From assembly GCA_034437535.1 (NCBI GenBank), contig DAOTTZ010000108.1, positions 14,260 through 78,259 on the forward strand: a stretch of DNA of 64,000 nt, given 5' to 3'. Made by a program: the position numbers and the translations under genes. Position 1 is the stretch's first letter, and each line of letters begins with the position of its first letter. The notes beneath the pieces are model-generated. The model was not told the origin of the DNA and did not search any database. It was given only the letters and a program-made list of their open reading frames with translations. The DNA is from J038 sp034437535 (lineage in GTDB: Bacteria; Chloroflexota; Anaerolineae; Aggregatilineales; Phototrophicaceae). Of this stretch, positions 17,216-26,431 are shown piece by piece.

Positions 17216-17986
17216 TTAGTTTCCTTTCGTCTCCGCCGCGATTCGAACAAGATCGGTAAAGGCATCGACCTTCAAAGATGCCCCGCCCACCAATGCCCCA
17301 TCAATATCAGGCTGGCTCATGTATTCTTCCATGTTGTTCGGCTTGACACTCCCACCATATTGAATTCGGACGGCATTTGCAACAGCATCACCATAAAGAT
17401 CACGAACGGTCTGGCGGATTGTGCCGCCGATGATGGTATTGGCGATCTCACCGCTGGCACTTTTGCCGGTGCCGATGGCCCAGATCGGCTCGTAGGCGAT
17501 CACGATATCGGCCATCTGTTCCGCGCTGATGCCGTCCAATGCGCCGCGTATCTGCCCACTGACGAAAGATTGTGTCTCACCGGCTTCGTTCTGTTCCAGG
17601 CTTTCCCCAACGGCGATGATTGGCTTTAATCCGTGTGTTAACAACGCATGTGCTTTTTTGTTGACCATCTCATCGGTTTCACCCAGATACTCACGGCATT
17701 CTGAGTGACCGATGATGACGTATTCGACCAGCCCTTTGAGCATGGCCGGGGCAATTTGTGATGTAAACGCGCCGCTTTCTTCCCAATGGACATTTTGCGC
17801 GGCTACCTGAATCGGGCTGTCGTTTAAGGCGTTGGCAACGCCGGGGATGGCGACAAAAACCGGCCCGACGACGCGCTCAACCGAGTCGAACGGAGCCAGT
17901 GTATCGCGCAATTCCTGGACGAATTCAACCGACTCCTGCACCGTCTTGTGCATCTTCCAGTTACCGGCAATAATTGGTGTTCGCAT
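17216..17986 (-). CDS. tpiA: Triosephosphate isomerase
   Basis: A 256-residue TIM-barrel enzyme of glycolysis interconverting dihydroxyacetone phosphate and glyceraldehyde 3-phosphate. Recognised by the substrate lysine in AGNWKMHK, catalytic histidine in YVIIGHSECRE, catalytic glutamate in VIAYEPIWAIGTGKSA and the phosphate-binding IQYGGSVKPNN and VGGASLK. Length is normal. An AAGGAG ribosome binding site precedes ATG 17986. It follows pgk by 49 bases. Confidence 0.97.
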   Translation of the reverse strand: MRTPIIAGNWKMHKTVQESVEFVQELRDTLAPFDSVERVVGPVFVAIPGVANALNDSPIQVAAQNVHWEESGAFTSQIAPAMLKGLVEYVIIGHSECREYLGETDEMVNKKAHALLTHGLKPIIAVGESLEQNEAGETQSFVSGQIRGALDGISAEQMADIVIAYEPIWAIGTGKSASGEIANTIIGGTIRQTVRDLYGDAVANAVRIQYGGSVKPNNMEEYMSQPDIDGALVGGASLKVDAFTDLVRIAAETKGN

Positions 17987-18035
17987 ATTTCCGTACTCCT
18001 TTTGTAATCTCTAATAAGTTCAGTGGGGTAGTTGA

Positions 18036-19226
18036 TTATGCTTTGTCCTTGAGCGCAACCAACCCCGGCAGATCCTTTCCTTCGAGCATTTCCAGGCTGG
18101 CACCACCACCGGTTGAGACATGCGTGATCTGGTCTGCCAGGCCGGCTTTTTCCACAGCGGCGGCAGAATCTCCCCCGCCGATGATTGTTACAGATCCACT
18201 GGCCGTTTGCTTCGCTAGCATCTCCGCGACTTCGAACGTGCCTTTCGCAAAATTCGACATCTCAAACACACCCATCGGGCCGTTCCAGACGATGGTCTGG
18301 GCATCGTCCAGGATTTTACTAAAGGCTTGAATCGTCTCCGGCCCAATGTCATAAATCGCCCAACCATCAGGCACGCCTTCACTGACATTTATGACTTCAC
18401 GCTTCGCGTCATTATCGAACGAATCGCCGATTACTGCATCAGTCGGCAGAATCAGCTTATCCTGACCAGTTGCTAGCAAGGTCTTTGCCGTCTCAACGGC
18501 TTCGTCTTCGACTAATGAGCCACCCATTGGATGCCCCTGTGCGGCAAAAAAGGTATTCGCCATGCCACCACCAATCAACAGGTAATCGACCTTGTTGAGC
18601 AGGGCCTCGATCACGGCGATTTTATCGGAGACTTTCGCGCCGCCCAGAATGGCGACGAATGGCCGGGCCGGATCTGCAATAGTATTGGCAAGATAATTGA
18701 TCTCTTTTTCCAGCAAGAAGCCTGCTACAGCTGGTAGGTAATCCGCAACGCCAACCGTTGATGCGTGCGCTCGATGTGCCGAGCCAAATGCATCGTTGAC
18801 GAAGACATCACCCCAATTGGCTAATGCTTTTGCCAGGTCAGGATCATTTTTCTTCTCTCCAGGATAAAACCGGGTGTTTTCCAGCAGGAGAATGCCGCCT
18901 TCGGGCAGATCGGCCATGGCTTGCTTCACGTCATCGCCTATGCTGTCCTCGACGAACTGTACATCCTCACCGAGCAGATCGGCCAACCGAGGGGCGACCG
19001 GCGCAAGCGAGAATTCCGGTTTGCGTTCACCCTTCGGGCGTCCAAGATGTGACATCAGGACAATAGATCGCGGGTTTTGTGCCAGAATGTGCTGGATGGT
19101 AGGCACTGCCGCACGAATCCGAGTCTCATCTGTGACCGTATCTCCATCTAACGGGACGTTAAAATCAACCCGGATTAACACGCGCTTTCCACTAAAATCA
19201 TAATCTTGAAGGGTCATTTTATTCAT
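18036..19226 (-). CDS. pgk: Phosphoglycerate kinase
   Basis: A 396-residue two-lobe kinase making ATP from 1,3-bisphosphoglycerate. Family runs include KRVLIRVDFNVPL, MSHLGRPKG, LLENTRFYPGE, FVNDAFGSAHRAHAST, the ATP-lobe AILGGAKVSDKI, WNGPMGVFE and GGGDSAAAVE. ATG 19226 is preferred to the TTG one codon earlier and the ATG at 19214, because AAGGAG lies eight bases upstream. It lies between gap and tpiA, with a hairpin in the gap-pgk spacer. Confidence 0.97.
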   Translation of the reverse strand: MNKMTLQDYDFSGKRVLIRVDFNVPLDGDTVTDETRIRAAVPTIQHILAQNPRSIVLMSHLGRPKGERKPEFSLAPVAPRLADLLGEDVQFVEDSIGDDVKQAMADLPEGGILLLENTRFYPGEKKNDPDLAKALANWGDVFVNDAFGSAHRAHASTVGVADYLPAVAGFLLEKEINYLANTIADPARPFVAILGGAKVSDKIAVIEALLNKVDYLLIGGGMANTFFAAQGHPMGGSLVEDEAVETAKTLLATGQDKLILPTDAVIGDSFDNDAKREVINVSEGVPDGWAIYDIGPETIQAFSKILDDAQTIVWNGPMGVFEMSNFAKGTFEVAEMLAKQTASGSVTIIGGGDSAAAVEKAGLADQITHVSTGGGASLEMLEGKDLPGLVALKDKA

Positions 19227-19257
19227 CAAACAATCTCCTTTCTACGAGCAAATGCAA

Positions 19258-19284
19258 AATAGGCGAGGGTCAACCCCGCCTATT
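19258..19284 (-). terminator. Hairpin between gap and pgk (terminator or attenuator)
   Basis: AATAGGCG at 19258-19265 pairs with CGCCTATT at 19277-19284, with further G/C pairs towards the loop; TTGCATTTG follows on the minus strand. It lies 32 bases upstream of pgk and 35 bases past gap, so it could reduce transcription into pgk or stabilise the gap mRNA. The U-tract is weak. Confidence 0.5.
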
Positions 19285-19318
19285 GTCTTTCAAACTTCAG
19301 TCAGCATCAGCGAGATGC

Positions 19319-20329
19319 CTACAGGCGATCTCCCATAAACTTAACGAGGTCGGCACAACGCGCCGCATAACCCCATTCGTTGTCGTACCAGGTGATGACC
19401 TTGAGCATATTACCGTCTAACGAAGTCGAACCGGCGTCAATGATACTGGAGAACGGATTCCCGATGTAATCGGAGGAAACCAGCGGTTCATGCGATACAT
19501 CCAGAATGCCCTTCATCGGGCCAGCGGCGGCTTCTTCGAAAGCGGCGATCAGTTCATCCTTGCTAGCAGGTGCTTTTTCCACGTTGACGACAAAATCAAC
19601 CAGTGATCCGGTGGGTGTCGGCACGCGCACGGCCATACCATCGACCTTGCCTTTAAGCTCCGGGATGACCAATGCAACGGCTTTAGCGGCACCGGTCGTC
19701 GTCGGGATGATGTTTAGTGCGGCGGCCCGTGCCCGGCGTAAATCCTTGTGGGGTAGGTCGAGGATGCTCTGATCGTTGGTATAACTGTGAATGGTCGTCA
19801 TAAAACCGTTGACGATCCCGTATTTATCATTGACGACTTTGGCAGCAGGCGCCAGACAATTTGTCGTGCAAGATGCATTAGACACAATGTGATGGTTCGC
19901 CGGGTCGTACTTATCTTCGTTGACACCCAACACAACCGTCAGATCTTCGCCTTTTGCAGGTGCGGAGATGATTACCTTTTTCGCGCCTGCACTGATGTGT
20001 TTCCCGGCTGAATCCCGATCACGGAAGATCCCGGTACTTTCGATCACGATGTCTACGCCCAGGTCTCCCCAGGGCAAGTTTGCCGGGTCACGCTCTGACA
20101 AAGCCTTGATCTCGTCACCATCCACAATCAACGCTCCGTCTTTGACTTCGACGGTGCCATCGTAACCACCGTGTACAGAGTCGTAACGGAAAAGGTGCGC
20201 CATTGTCTCCAGGTCACCCAGGTCATTAAACGCGACAATATCGACCTCATCCTTGTAGCTCGCCCGTAATGTCTTGACAACCTGACGGCCAATGCGGCCA
20301 AATCCGTTGATTCCTACTTTAATTGCCAT
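19319..20329 (-). CDS. gap: Glyceraldehyde-3-phosphate dehydrogenase
   Basis: A 336-residue NAD-dependent enzyme of glycolysis. The start MAIKVGINGFGRIGRQVV at 20329 is chosen over an ATG 18 bases upstream because AAGGA lies at the right distance. The catalytic cysteine sits in SNASCTTNCLAP near residue 155, and the catalytic histidine follows further on. Late motifs VRVPTPTGSLVDF and WYDNEWGYAARCADL are normal. It lies 14 bases after yvcK in the same direction. Confidence 0.97.
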   Translation of the reverse strand: MAIKVGINGFGRIGRQVVKTLRASYKDEVDIVAFNDLGDLETMAHLFRYDSVHGGYDGTVEVKDGALIVDGDEIKALSERDPANLPWGDLGVDIVIESTGIFRDRDSAGKHISAGAKKVIISAPAKGEDLTVVLGVNEDKYDPANHHIVSNASCTTNCLAPAAKVVNDKYGIVNGFMTTIHSYTNDQSILDLPHKDLRRARAAALNIIPTTTGAAKAVALVIPELKGKVDGMAVRVPTPTGSLVDFVVNVEKAPASKDELIAAFEEAAAGPMKGILDVSHEPLVSSDYIGNPFSSIIDAGSTSLDGNMLKVITWYDNEWGYAARCADLVKFMGDRL

Positions 20330-20343
20330 GAAGCACAATCCTT

Positions 20344-21639
20344 TCAATTGTATGATTCTGATGTATTGATAGAAACAGGAACCGATGTTGCGTCGGTATT
20401 TCCTGGTTTCTGCGTCTCTAAAATATCGAGCAGGGCCGTTGCTAACTTCTTTGGGTCGTGTCGCCAGGGCTGGCTTGCATCTGTCAAATCTGTGTAATGA
20501 ATGTAGTAGCGTTGTAAAACGGGATGATTGGCCGGGATGAGATCGACATAATGTGTGTTGATGTTGGCCCTGGGCCGGGCATTATTCGCCAGAACGACCT
20601 GGAACGCGCCGCGCCCGATATATTGCTCTAGCGCAAGTACATGATCGGCAACGTCAAAATTTTGTGTTTCACCGGGTTGGGTTGCGACATTACAAATATA
20701 CACCTTCAACGCATTTGATCGCCGTAGGGCATCTGTTATGCCATCAACCAGCAAATTGGGCAGAATACTCGTAAATAAGCTACCTGGCCCGATGACTATC
20801 AGACTTGCATCTAAGATAGCGCGTACACTCTCATCATAAGCGGTCGGTTTGTGTGGTGTAAGGGCTATTTGTTGGATATACCCGCGCATTGCACTGATTT
20901 TTGATTCGCCTTGTATCCGCATCGAACGATTTTTACCATTCAGGCGAACATCTGCGACCAGATCAATATCTTCTAATGTCGCAGGTAAGACACGACCTTG
21001 AATATTTAATACTCGTTCAATCTCTGGCAAGGCGATCTCCAGATTGCCACTAATGCCAGCCAAAGCCGCGATAAATAAATTACCGAACGAATGCCCATCC
21101 AAATCACCCGTATCAAACCGATATTGGAACAATTGGGTCATCAGGCTTTCGTCATCCGCTAGTGCTACGATATTATTGCGAATATCGCCCGGAGGCAAAA
21201 CACCAAGATCACGGCGCAAACGTCCAGAACTGCCGCCATCATCGGCGACGGTGACAACTGCTGTGATATTGGTGGTGTAGGCTTTCATCCCACGTAGGAC
21301 TGCAGGCAAACCGGTGCCGCCGCCAATCGCCACGACCTTCAATCCTTTTTGCCGGCGGCTATGGGCATAAACTACGTCAATAACACGCCCATGCTGGTGG
21401 ACACGGTAAGGGGCGAGAATATTACGCGATAGTTTGTAGATTGACAGCATGATCAAAATCAGGCCGGATAGCGACAAAGTGACACCGGCTAACGGGGATG
21501 CAGTTGTTAGTTGCCCAAAAGAGAGCAGGAAGGTGGTTACACCAGAGATAATCAACACCAGACTGACAAACCATAGGAATATCCAGCGTTTAACGCCGAT
21601 GCCAATTGTCAGCCACTTTAGAGTTGATCGCTCGAACAT
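20344..21639 (-). CDS. YvcK/CofD-like protein (gluconeogenesis factor family) with N-terminal membrane anchor
   Basis: A 431-residue protein. Residues 15-70 hold two hydrophobic helices; the rest is the YvcK fold: KVVAIGGGTGLPAVLRGMK near residue 98, VTVADDGGSSGRLR near 128, PPGDIRNNIVALAD near 148 and GPGSLFTSILPNLLV near 275. In Bacillus, YvcK binds UDP-sugars and is needed for growth on gluconeogenic carbon and for cell shape. Position immediately upstream of gap-pgk-tpiA fits a link to central carbon flow. The N-terminal anchor is extra relative to the Bacillus protein. Confidence 0.88.
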   Translation of the reverse strand: MFERSTLKWLTIGIGVKRWIFLWFVSLVLIISGVTTFLLSFGQLTTASPLAGVTLSLSGLILIMLSIYKLSRNILAPYRVHQHGRVIDVVYAHSRRQKGLKVVAIGGGTGLPAVLRGMKAYTTNITAVVTVADDGGSSGRLRRDLGVLPPGDIRNNIVALADDESLMTQLFQYRFDTGDLDGHSFGNLFIAALAGISGNLEIALPEIERVLNIQGRVLPATLEDIDLVADVRLNGKNRSMRIQGESKISAMRGYIQQIALTPHKPTAYDESVRAILDASLIVIGPGSLFTSILPNLLVDGITDALRRSNALKVYICNVATQPGETQNFDVADHVLALEQYIGRGAFQVVLANNARPRANINTHYVDLIPANHPVLQRYYIHYTDLTDASQPWRHDPKKLATALLDILETQKPGNTDATSVPVSINTSESYN

Positions 21640-21642
21640 AAA

Positions 21643-22362
21643 TTATCGGTTAAACATCCCCCGTACCCACCGGATGAAATCACGACCGGGTCGTGTTATG
21701 ACGATGAGACCCACCGCGCCTAATGACGTCAAAACGCCGATCACCAATGCCGCGTCGAACCAAAATCGTTCTGGAAACAGCCGAATGAGCGTATCGGAAT
21801 ACGCAAATCGCCAGGTTCCACTCTCGAAAAAGATCTCATGGAAGCCAGTGAAAAACAGATCCCACGCGACAATTGACAATATAACTATAGCACCAATCAC
21901 ACTTAATGTCAGGATGGCACCTTGAAATAAGCCCATCTGAACGCGCTCTCGCAGGTGAGGCACGCGCCATACAGCCAGGCCCAAACTGACCGTAATCAGC
22001 AAAGAGCCAAGCAAAACCAGATAGGCTGATCTTGTGACGACCTTAACATCTTCCATGTGAATTAGTTCCCGTGTGTTGAAAAGCGGCTCGCCATCTGGGA
22101 ATGTCATTTCACCTAGATAGTTGATGTCTTTGCCGTTAAGTAGATACCCTAACACACGCGGTGCATACTGCATTCGATCTTCTGTGGTGAAGCCATAGGT
22201 ATCTTCCGGGAAATCCGCCCGATAATATTCAAACTGGAGGAAAGCCGGGGTCATGACTAACCGCACGCTGATTAACACCAGCAAAATCGGCGTGATTACG
22301 GTATAACCAAATTGAATCCCGCTACCCAGAAGTGATGCCTGACGAATGCTAGCGGATCTCAT
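21643..22362 (-). CDS. TIGR01906-type integral membrane protein
   Basis: A 239-residue protein with four to five transmembrane helices (about 15-38, 110-130, 145-170, 195-220) and a long extracellular loop containing YYRADFPEDTYGFTTEDR and VLGYLLNGKDI. This loop is the hallmark of the TIGR01906/DUF1461 family. Function is unknown. It overlaps the spermidine-synthase-like gene by 14 bases and precedes yvcK by three, so it is an internal cistron of the operon. Confidence 0.8.
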   Translation of the reverse strand: MRSASIRQASLLGSGIQFGYTVITPILLVLISVRLVMTPAFLQFEYYRADFPEDTYGFTTEDRMQYAPRVLGYLLNGKDINYLGEMTFPDGEPLFNTRELIHMEDVKVVTRSAYLVLLGSLLITVSLGLAVWRVPHLRERVQMGLFQGAILTLSVIGAIVILSIVAWDLFFTGFHEIFFESGTWRFAYSDTLIRLFPERFWFDAALVIGVLTSLGAVGLIVITRPGRDFIRWVRGMFNR

Positions 22363-23941
22363 TCAAATCTCCGTTGAGTAAGAAGTTCAGCACTAATGAG
22401 TCCACCAGGGTTTCAACTGGTGCCCGGTCATCATAAAACACGATAGTAGACTCGCCAGTTTCCACCCGATTGTCATTCGCCAGGGTCAGTATGGTATGCA
22501 ATGTGGGATAGCTTTCACGATCAATCAAACGCAAGTTCTCTTCCAGGTTGGTCGCTTCACTGGGTTGATTGGTAGCGACCAGAATGGTGTTAAACGCTCT
22601 GGGAACGTCAATCGCATGAATGGCGGGGAAGACCTGGGACATTGTATGGGTCATCGCATCGACCAACCGCCGATCCTGGTTTGTGCGACCAACATTAATC
22701 GCCACAACACCATCAGCCGTCAAGTGTGCCTGGATCTCCTGGAAGAACTCAACTGTCGTCATGTGCCAGGGAATGTAAGGCGGGCGATAGGCATCAATGG
22801 CAATGACGCTGTAAGTTTCATCAAGTTGGTTCAGTACATAGCGGCCATCTTGCACGTAGACATCCAGACTGGGCATTTCGATAGCATTCATGTCAAAGTA
22901 TTGTGCGCCGGCTTCTACGATCTTCGGGTCGATTTCGACACCAGCCATCGGGATGTCGCCGTAGACTTCGATGTATTGACGCGGGATCGTCCCCGCCGCC
23001 AGGCCGATCACCAGCAGGCTCTCCACGCTCTGCGGTTGATAGGGCGGCGGATTAAAATAAGGTGCGGCCAGGAATAACTCCCAGGTGCCACCGAACGTAA
23101 CATCTTCCGGGTGCCAACGACTATGTATCCCCTGGCCTTCGTTAAGCAGGAGATCTCGATAGCCGTCTTCCGTCTCTATGACTTGAATGTAGTTATAACC
23201 GCTTTCGGCATCATACAGCACAGTACTGCCTTCCACAGGTGGCCGCAAATAGCCGTTGAGTGCCCATACAGCCAAGAGACCGACTAAAATGGGCATCCAT
23301 ACCCACCGGGCGGCCTGTGTCCAATCCTGGGCTAACCCAAGCCCTATGAAGCCGATCAAGTAAAGCAGGGCGGCGAAGATCAAAAATGTTCGAACAGTAC
23401 CCATGTTAGGGATCAGCAGTAAGGTCGGTAAGAATGTGCCGATAAGACTACCCACTGTACTGATGGCATAAATCTGGCCGGAGATGCGCCCGGCATCTTT
23501 ACCATCTTCGCCAATCGCCAGCCGGATGGCAAAGGGCGACACACAGCCTAACAGGGTCACTGGAACCGAGAACAAAATCAGCACGCTGATGAAAGAGCCT
23601 AGCGCCAGGGCGGCTTCCGCCCCGACGACGGCTTGTGCGGCAGTCTGTAAGACCGGACGGGCGACCAGAGGCACCAGACCGCTGAGAAAAGCGGCCCAAA
23701 GGATAATCTTAAATAATGTCGTGAAATAAGGTGAACGATCTGCCCAGCGGCCACCGATAAAGTAACCGACAGAAAGATAGAGCAAAATCAAACCGATGAC
23801 ATTAGCCCACACCAGATTGCTGGCTCCGAAGACATTTCCTAGCAAACGTGAGGCAGATAGTTCGATTGCCAGGGTCGCCATCCCGGTTAGAAAAACAGTC
23901 AGGTAGATGAAAGACTTCGATAAACTGGTTTCGTTTGTCAT
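22349..23941 (-). CDS. Membrane-fused spermidine synthase-like protein
   Basis: A 530-residue protein. Residues 10-235 contain seven to eight transmembrane helices. Residues 240-530 form a Rossmann-like aminopropyltransferase domain: SGYNYIQV, LLLNEGQGIHSRW, LLVIGLAAGTIPR, AGVEIDPKIVEAG and VIAIDAYRPPYIPWHM. The SAM-binding loop reads GLAAG rather than the usual GGGDG. Whether it makes polyamines is unknown; such membrane fusions are common in Chloroflexota and others, and many lack a known substrate. It overlaps the DUF58 gene by four bases (ATGA). Confidence 0.82.
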   Translation of the reverse strand: MTNETSLSKSFIYLTVFLTGMATLAIELSASRLLGNVFGASNLVWANVIGLILLYLSVGYFIGGRWADRSPYFTTLFKIILWAAFLSGLVPLVARPVLQTAAQAVVGAEAALALGSFISVLILFSVPVTLLGCVSPFAIRLAIGEDGKDAGRISGQIYAISTVGSLIGTFLPTLLLIPNMGTVRTFLIFAALLYLIGFIGLGLAQDWTQAARWVWMPILVGLLAVWALNGYLRPPVEGSTVLYDAESGYNYIQVIETEDGYRDLLLNEGQGIHSRWHPEDVTFGGTWELFLAAPYFNPPPYQPQSVESLLVIGLAAGTIPRQYIEVYGDIPMAGVEIDPKIVEAGAQYFDMNAIEMPSLDVYVQDGRYVLNQLDETYSVIAIDAYRPPYIPWHMTTVEFFQEIQAHLTADGVVAINVGRTNQDRRLVDAMTHTMSQVFPAIHAIDVPRAFNTILVATNQPSEATNLEENLRLIDRESYPTLHTILTLANDNRVETGESTIVFYDDRAPVETLVDSLVLNFLLNGDLNEIR

Positions 23942-25194
23942 AAGGGCCTTTGCGCTAGTACCGATGCGATGTCATCACCATGTCGAATGCGGATGGTTGG
24001 GATTTTGGCAACACGGAGTAACCGAATACTGTCTTCTGACTGGGTGAGTTGGCCGAACGAATCTCCATCAATAAACACACACACCGGGCGAATGCCGCGC
24101 CGCATGAGAATCTGCGCCTCTTTGATCCATTCTGAATTAGTTGATGCAGTCACAATCACCAGCGTGGTTCCCCGTGTGAAGTAGGGCGTTTCTAGCGTTA
24201 GCATCTGGCCTAGATGATATTGTGACAGGCTACGAGCAACGGCCAGGGTCTCTAGAATGCGCGTTAACTGCCGGTTCCCGCGCTCTGGTTGATGGACTTC
24301 ACGATTTGGTGTGTAAGCCGCGAACCCTAATGCCCGTTCCAGGTTGATAAAATGATGGGCTAAAGACGCACTCACCGCCGCTACATATTCTTCGCTAGAA
24401 GGCGGTAGTCTTTCGCTGGTGGAAATGATCGGACCGTTGTCTTCTACCCGTTTAATCGATGATGCTTCCACCAAAGAGTCAGAAGAAAAATCAGCGAACA
24501 ACCAGATATCAACCAGCGGATCAATCTCAAATTCTTTGACAATCAAGTGGCCTTTTCGGGCGGTTGATCGCCAGTGAATCCGGTTAAAACTATCACCAGG
24601 TGCATAATCTCTCACACCTGATGCATTGGTCGTCACATAATGTGAACGCCGTCGTTGGGCTTCTCCACCAGAAAGTGATCCCATCGGAAGCTCAATATGA
24701 TTCAATTGTACGATCTTGGGATAGATGATAATACGCGATGTCGCGCTCAGCCGGCGTTGTAGCGTGAAGAAACCAAATGGATCGCCACTTGATACGTTCA
24801 TCGGTCCCAGGCGGAACTCGCCCCTTGCAGTACAGCGTGTTCGTGCTTGCCAACCGTAGCGGCCACGCATCCCTAATGCCGGGACAACATGGCTCGCATT
24901 ATGCCCAGGCAAGTTGGATTCATCATCGAATTCAAGCCATAGCTTTGGGATGTAAGCCCGATTGCGAACGGTGAATTGTTCCTCGAAAACTCGACCTACC
25001 TGTGCCCGGCGGGAGCGTGTGCGGCGGTTAATCGCCACCCACCGAACAGAGACCCAAGCCCAGATGAATGACAAAAAAATGACCCCGACCAGCATATAGG
25101 CGAGCGTGAAGAAGATAACCCGTCCGGTTACGAGGCCAGTCAGCAGGCTTAAGCTGATAAGTAGATAGATGGCATTTCGACGGCCAGACATCAT
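23938..25194 (-). CDS. DUF58 domain protein
   Basis: A 418-residue protein with two N-terminal transmembrane helices (residues 9-48) and a DUF58/VWA-like region. Typical points are RGRYGWQARTRCTARGEFRLGP, DPFGFF, and the signature ASGVRDYAPGDSFNRIHW with STARKGHLIVKEFE. The C-terminal part is VWA-like. DUF58 proteins accompany MoxR ATPases and are thought to act as adaptors or substrates in complex assembly. The start overlaps the moxR stop by one base. Confidence 0.88.
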   Translation of the reverse strand: MMSGRRNAIYLLISLSLLTGLVTGRVIFFTLAYMLVGVIFLSFIWAWVSVRWVAINRRTRSRRAQVGRVFEEQFTVRNRAYIPKLWLEFDDESNLPGHNASHVVPALGMRGRYGWQARTRCTARGEFRLGPMNVSSGDPFGFFTLQRRLSATSRIIIYPKIVQLNHIELPMGSLSGGEAQRRRSHYVTTNASGVRDYAPGDSFNRIHWRSTARKGHLIVKEFEIDPLVDIWLFADFSSDSLVEASSIKRVEDNGPIISTSERLPPSSEEYVAAVSASLAHHFINLERALGFAAYTPNREVHQPERGNRQLTRILETLAVARSLSQYHLGQMLTLETPYFTRGTTLVIVTASTNSEWIKEAQILMRRGIRPVCVFIDGDSFGQLTQSEDSIRLLRVAKIPTIRIRHGDDIASVLAQRPL

Positions 25195-26189
25195 CAGCGC
25201 GCAGATGCTCCTGGCACAGATGTCATCGAGAGTACATCACGGATGATCGTACTGGGGGAGACACGATTGACTCGTGCCTCCGGCCCCACCAAAATGCGAT
25301 GCGCCAGTGTGACTTCTGCCAGTGCTTTGACATCATCTGGAATCACATAATCACGTCCGGCCATCGCGGCTCTCGTCTGGGCGGTGCGAAACAAGGCCAG
25401 TGACCCACGCGGTGAAGCCCCCAGATAAACATCTTTGTGGCTACGGGTTGCGGTCACAATACGCACAATATACTGCATGATCTCTTCCGCAACATAGACA
25501 TCGCGGACGGCCTGCTGTGCTTGCACCAGTTCATCAACGCTGACGACCTGTTGCATCTGTGTAACAGGATGAACATATTGCTGAGATGAAAGCACGGTCA
25601 ATTCTTCTTCCGCACTGGGGTAACCCAATTGAATACGGATCAGGAAGCGGTCGAGCTGGGCTTCTGGCAACGGGAACGTGCCTTCATATTCAATGGGATT
25701 CTGCGTCGCCAGGATCAAAAAGGGTTTTTGCATATTATAGGTGATGCCATCAACCGTGACCTGCCGTTCTTCCATCGCTTCTAGCAAGGCGGCCTGTGTC
25801 TTCGGGGTTGCCCGGTTGATCTCATCCGCCAGGACGATCTGGGCCATGATAGGCCCGGGACGATATTCGAATTCACGGGTCTTCTGGTTAAACATTGAAA
25901 CACCGGTTACATCGGACGGCAACATATCCGGCGTGAACTGAATCCGGCTAAATTTCGCGCCGATAGACCGCGCCAGGGCTTTGGTCAGCATCGTCTTGCC
26001 GACTCCAGGTATATCTTCAATAAGGATATGACCCTGAGCGATTAACCCGAGAATAGTCAGACGGATCTCGTTGCGCTTACCGATGATGACCTGACTGACA
26101 CTCTGCGCTATTCGCTCGGCTGTTTGCTGTACGATCTGAATATTGACATAATCGTTTGATCGGCGGGTTTGGGGACTTTGGTCAGCCAT
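25194..26189 (-). CDS. MoxR family AAA+ ATPase
   Basis: A 331-residue MoxR ATPase. Walker A is EDIPGVGKTMLTKALA, Walker B is VLADEINRATPKTQAALLEAME, followed by sensor LILATQNPIEYEGTFPLPEAQLDRF and the arginine-finger region, all conserved. MoxR proteins act as chaperones for metal insertion or assembly, usually with DUF58 and VWA partners; DUF58 is the next gene, while the VWA/TPR/BatD/E set lies 23 kb away. ATG 26189 is preferred, GTG 26198 is possible. It is the first gene of the minus-strand run that reaches tpiA. Confidence 0.92.
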   Translation of the reverse strand: MADQSPQTRRSNDYVNIQIVQQTAERIAQSVSQVIIGKRNEIRLTILGLIAQGHILIEDIPGVGKTMLTKALARSIGAKFSRIQFTPDMLPSDVTGVSMFNQKTREFEYRPGPIMAQIVLADEINRATPKTQAALLEAMEERQVTVDGITYNMQKPFLILATQNPIEYEGTFPLPEAQLDRFLIRIQLGYPSAEEELTVLSSQQYVHPVTQMQQVVSVDELVQAQQAVRDVYVAEEIMQYIVRIVTATRSHKDVYLGASPRGSLALFRTAQTRAAMAGRDYVIPDDVKALAEVTLAHRILVGPEARVNRVSPSTIIRDVLSMTSVPGASAR

Positions 26190-26293
26190 GTTACTCACTT
26201 ATCGTCGCTATCGCATATAATCACAGTATTGAACAATCCGGTGTAAATGAGAAGGGACGATTGCCCTACGTGTCAACGACTTTATGCCTTTAC

Positions 26294-26321
26294 TTGCTGA
26301 TCAAGCGAGGTTTAGTATAAT
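26294..26321 (+). promoter_or_regulatory. Probable promoter for the roadblock gene
   Basis: A perfect TATAAT at 26316-26321 with a weak TTGCTG at 26294-26299 and a 16-base spacer, in the 242-base divergent region between moxR and the roadblock gene. The predicted start leaves a leader of about 105 bases. No other structure was recognised in this spacer. Confidence 0.5.
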
Positions 26322-26431
26322 TAGCTCAAGTTGAGGTGCCGATTATGATGGCATCGTCTAGTGACTCCAACTTTGATCAATACTTTTCCCGGTCTTAATC
26401 TACCGGGTCACTTTTTGAGAGGAGACAGAAC

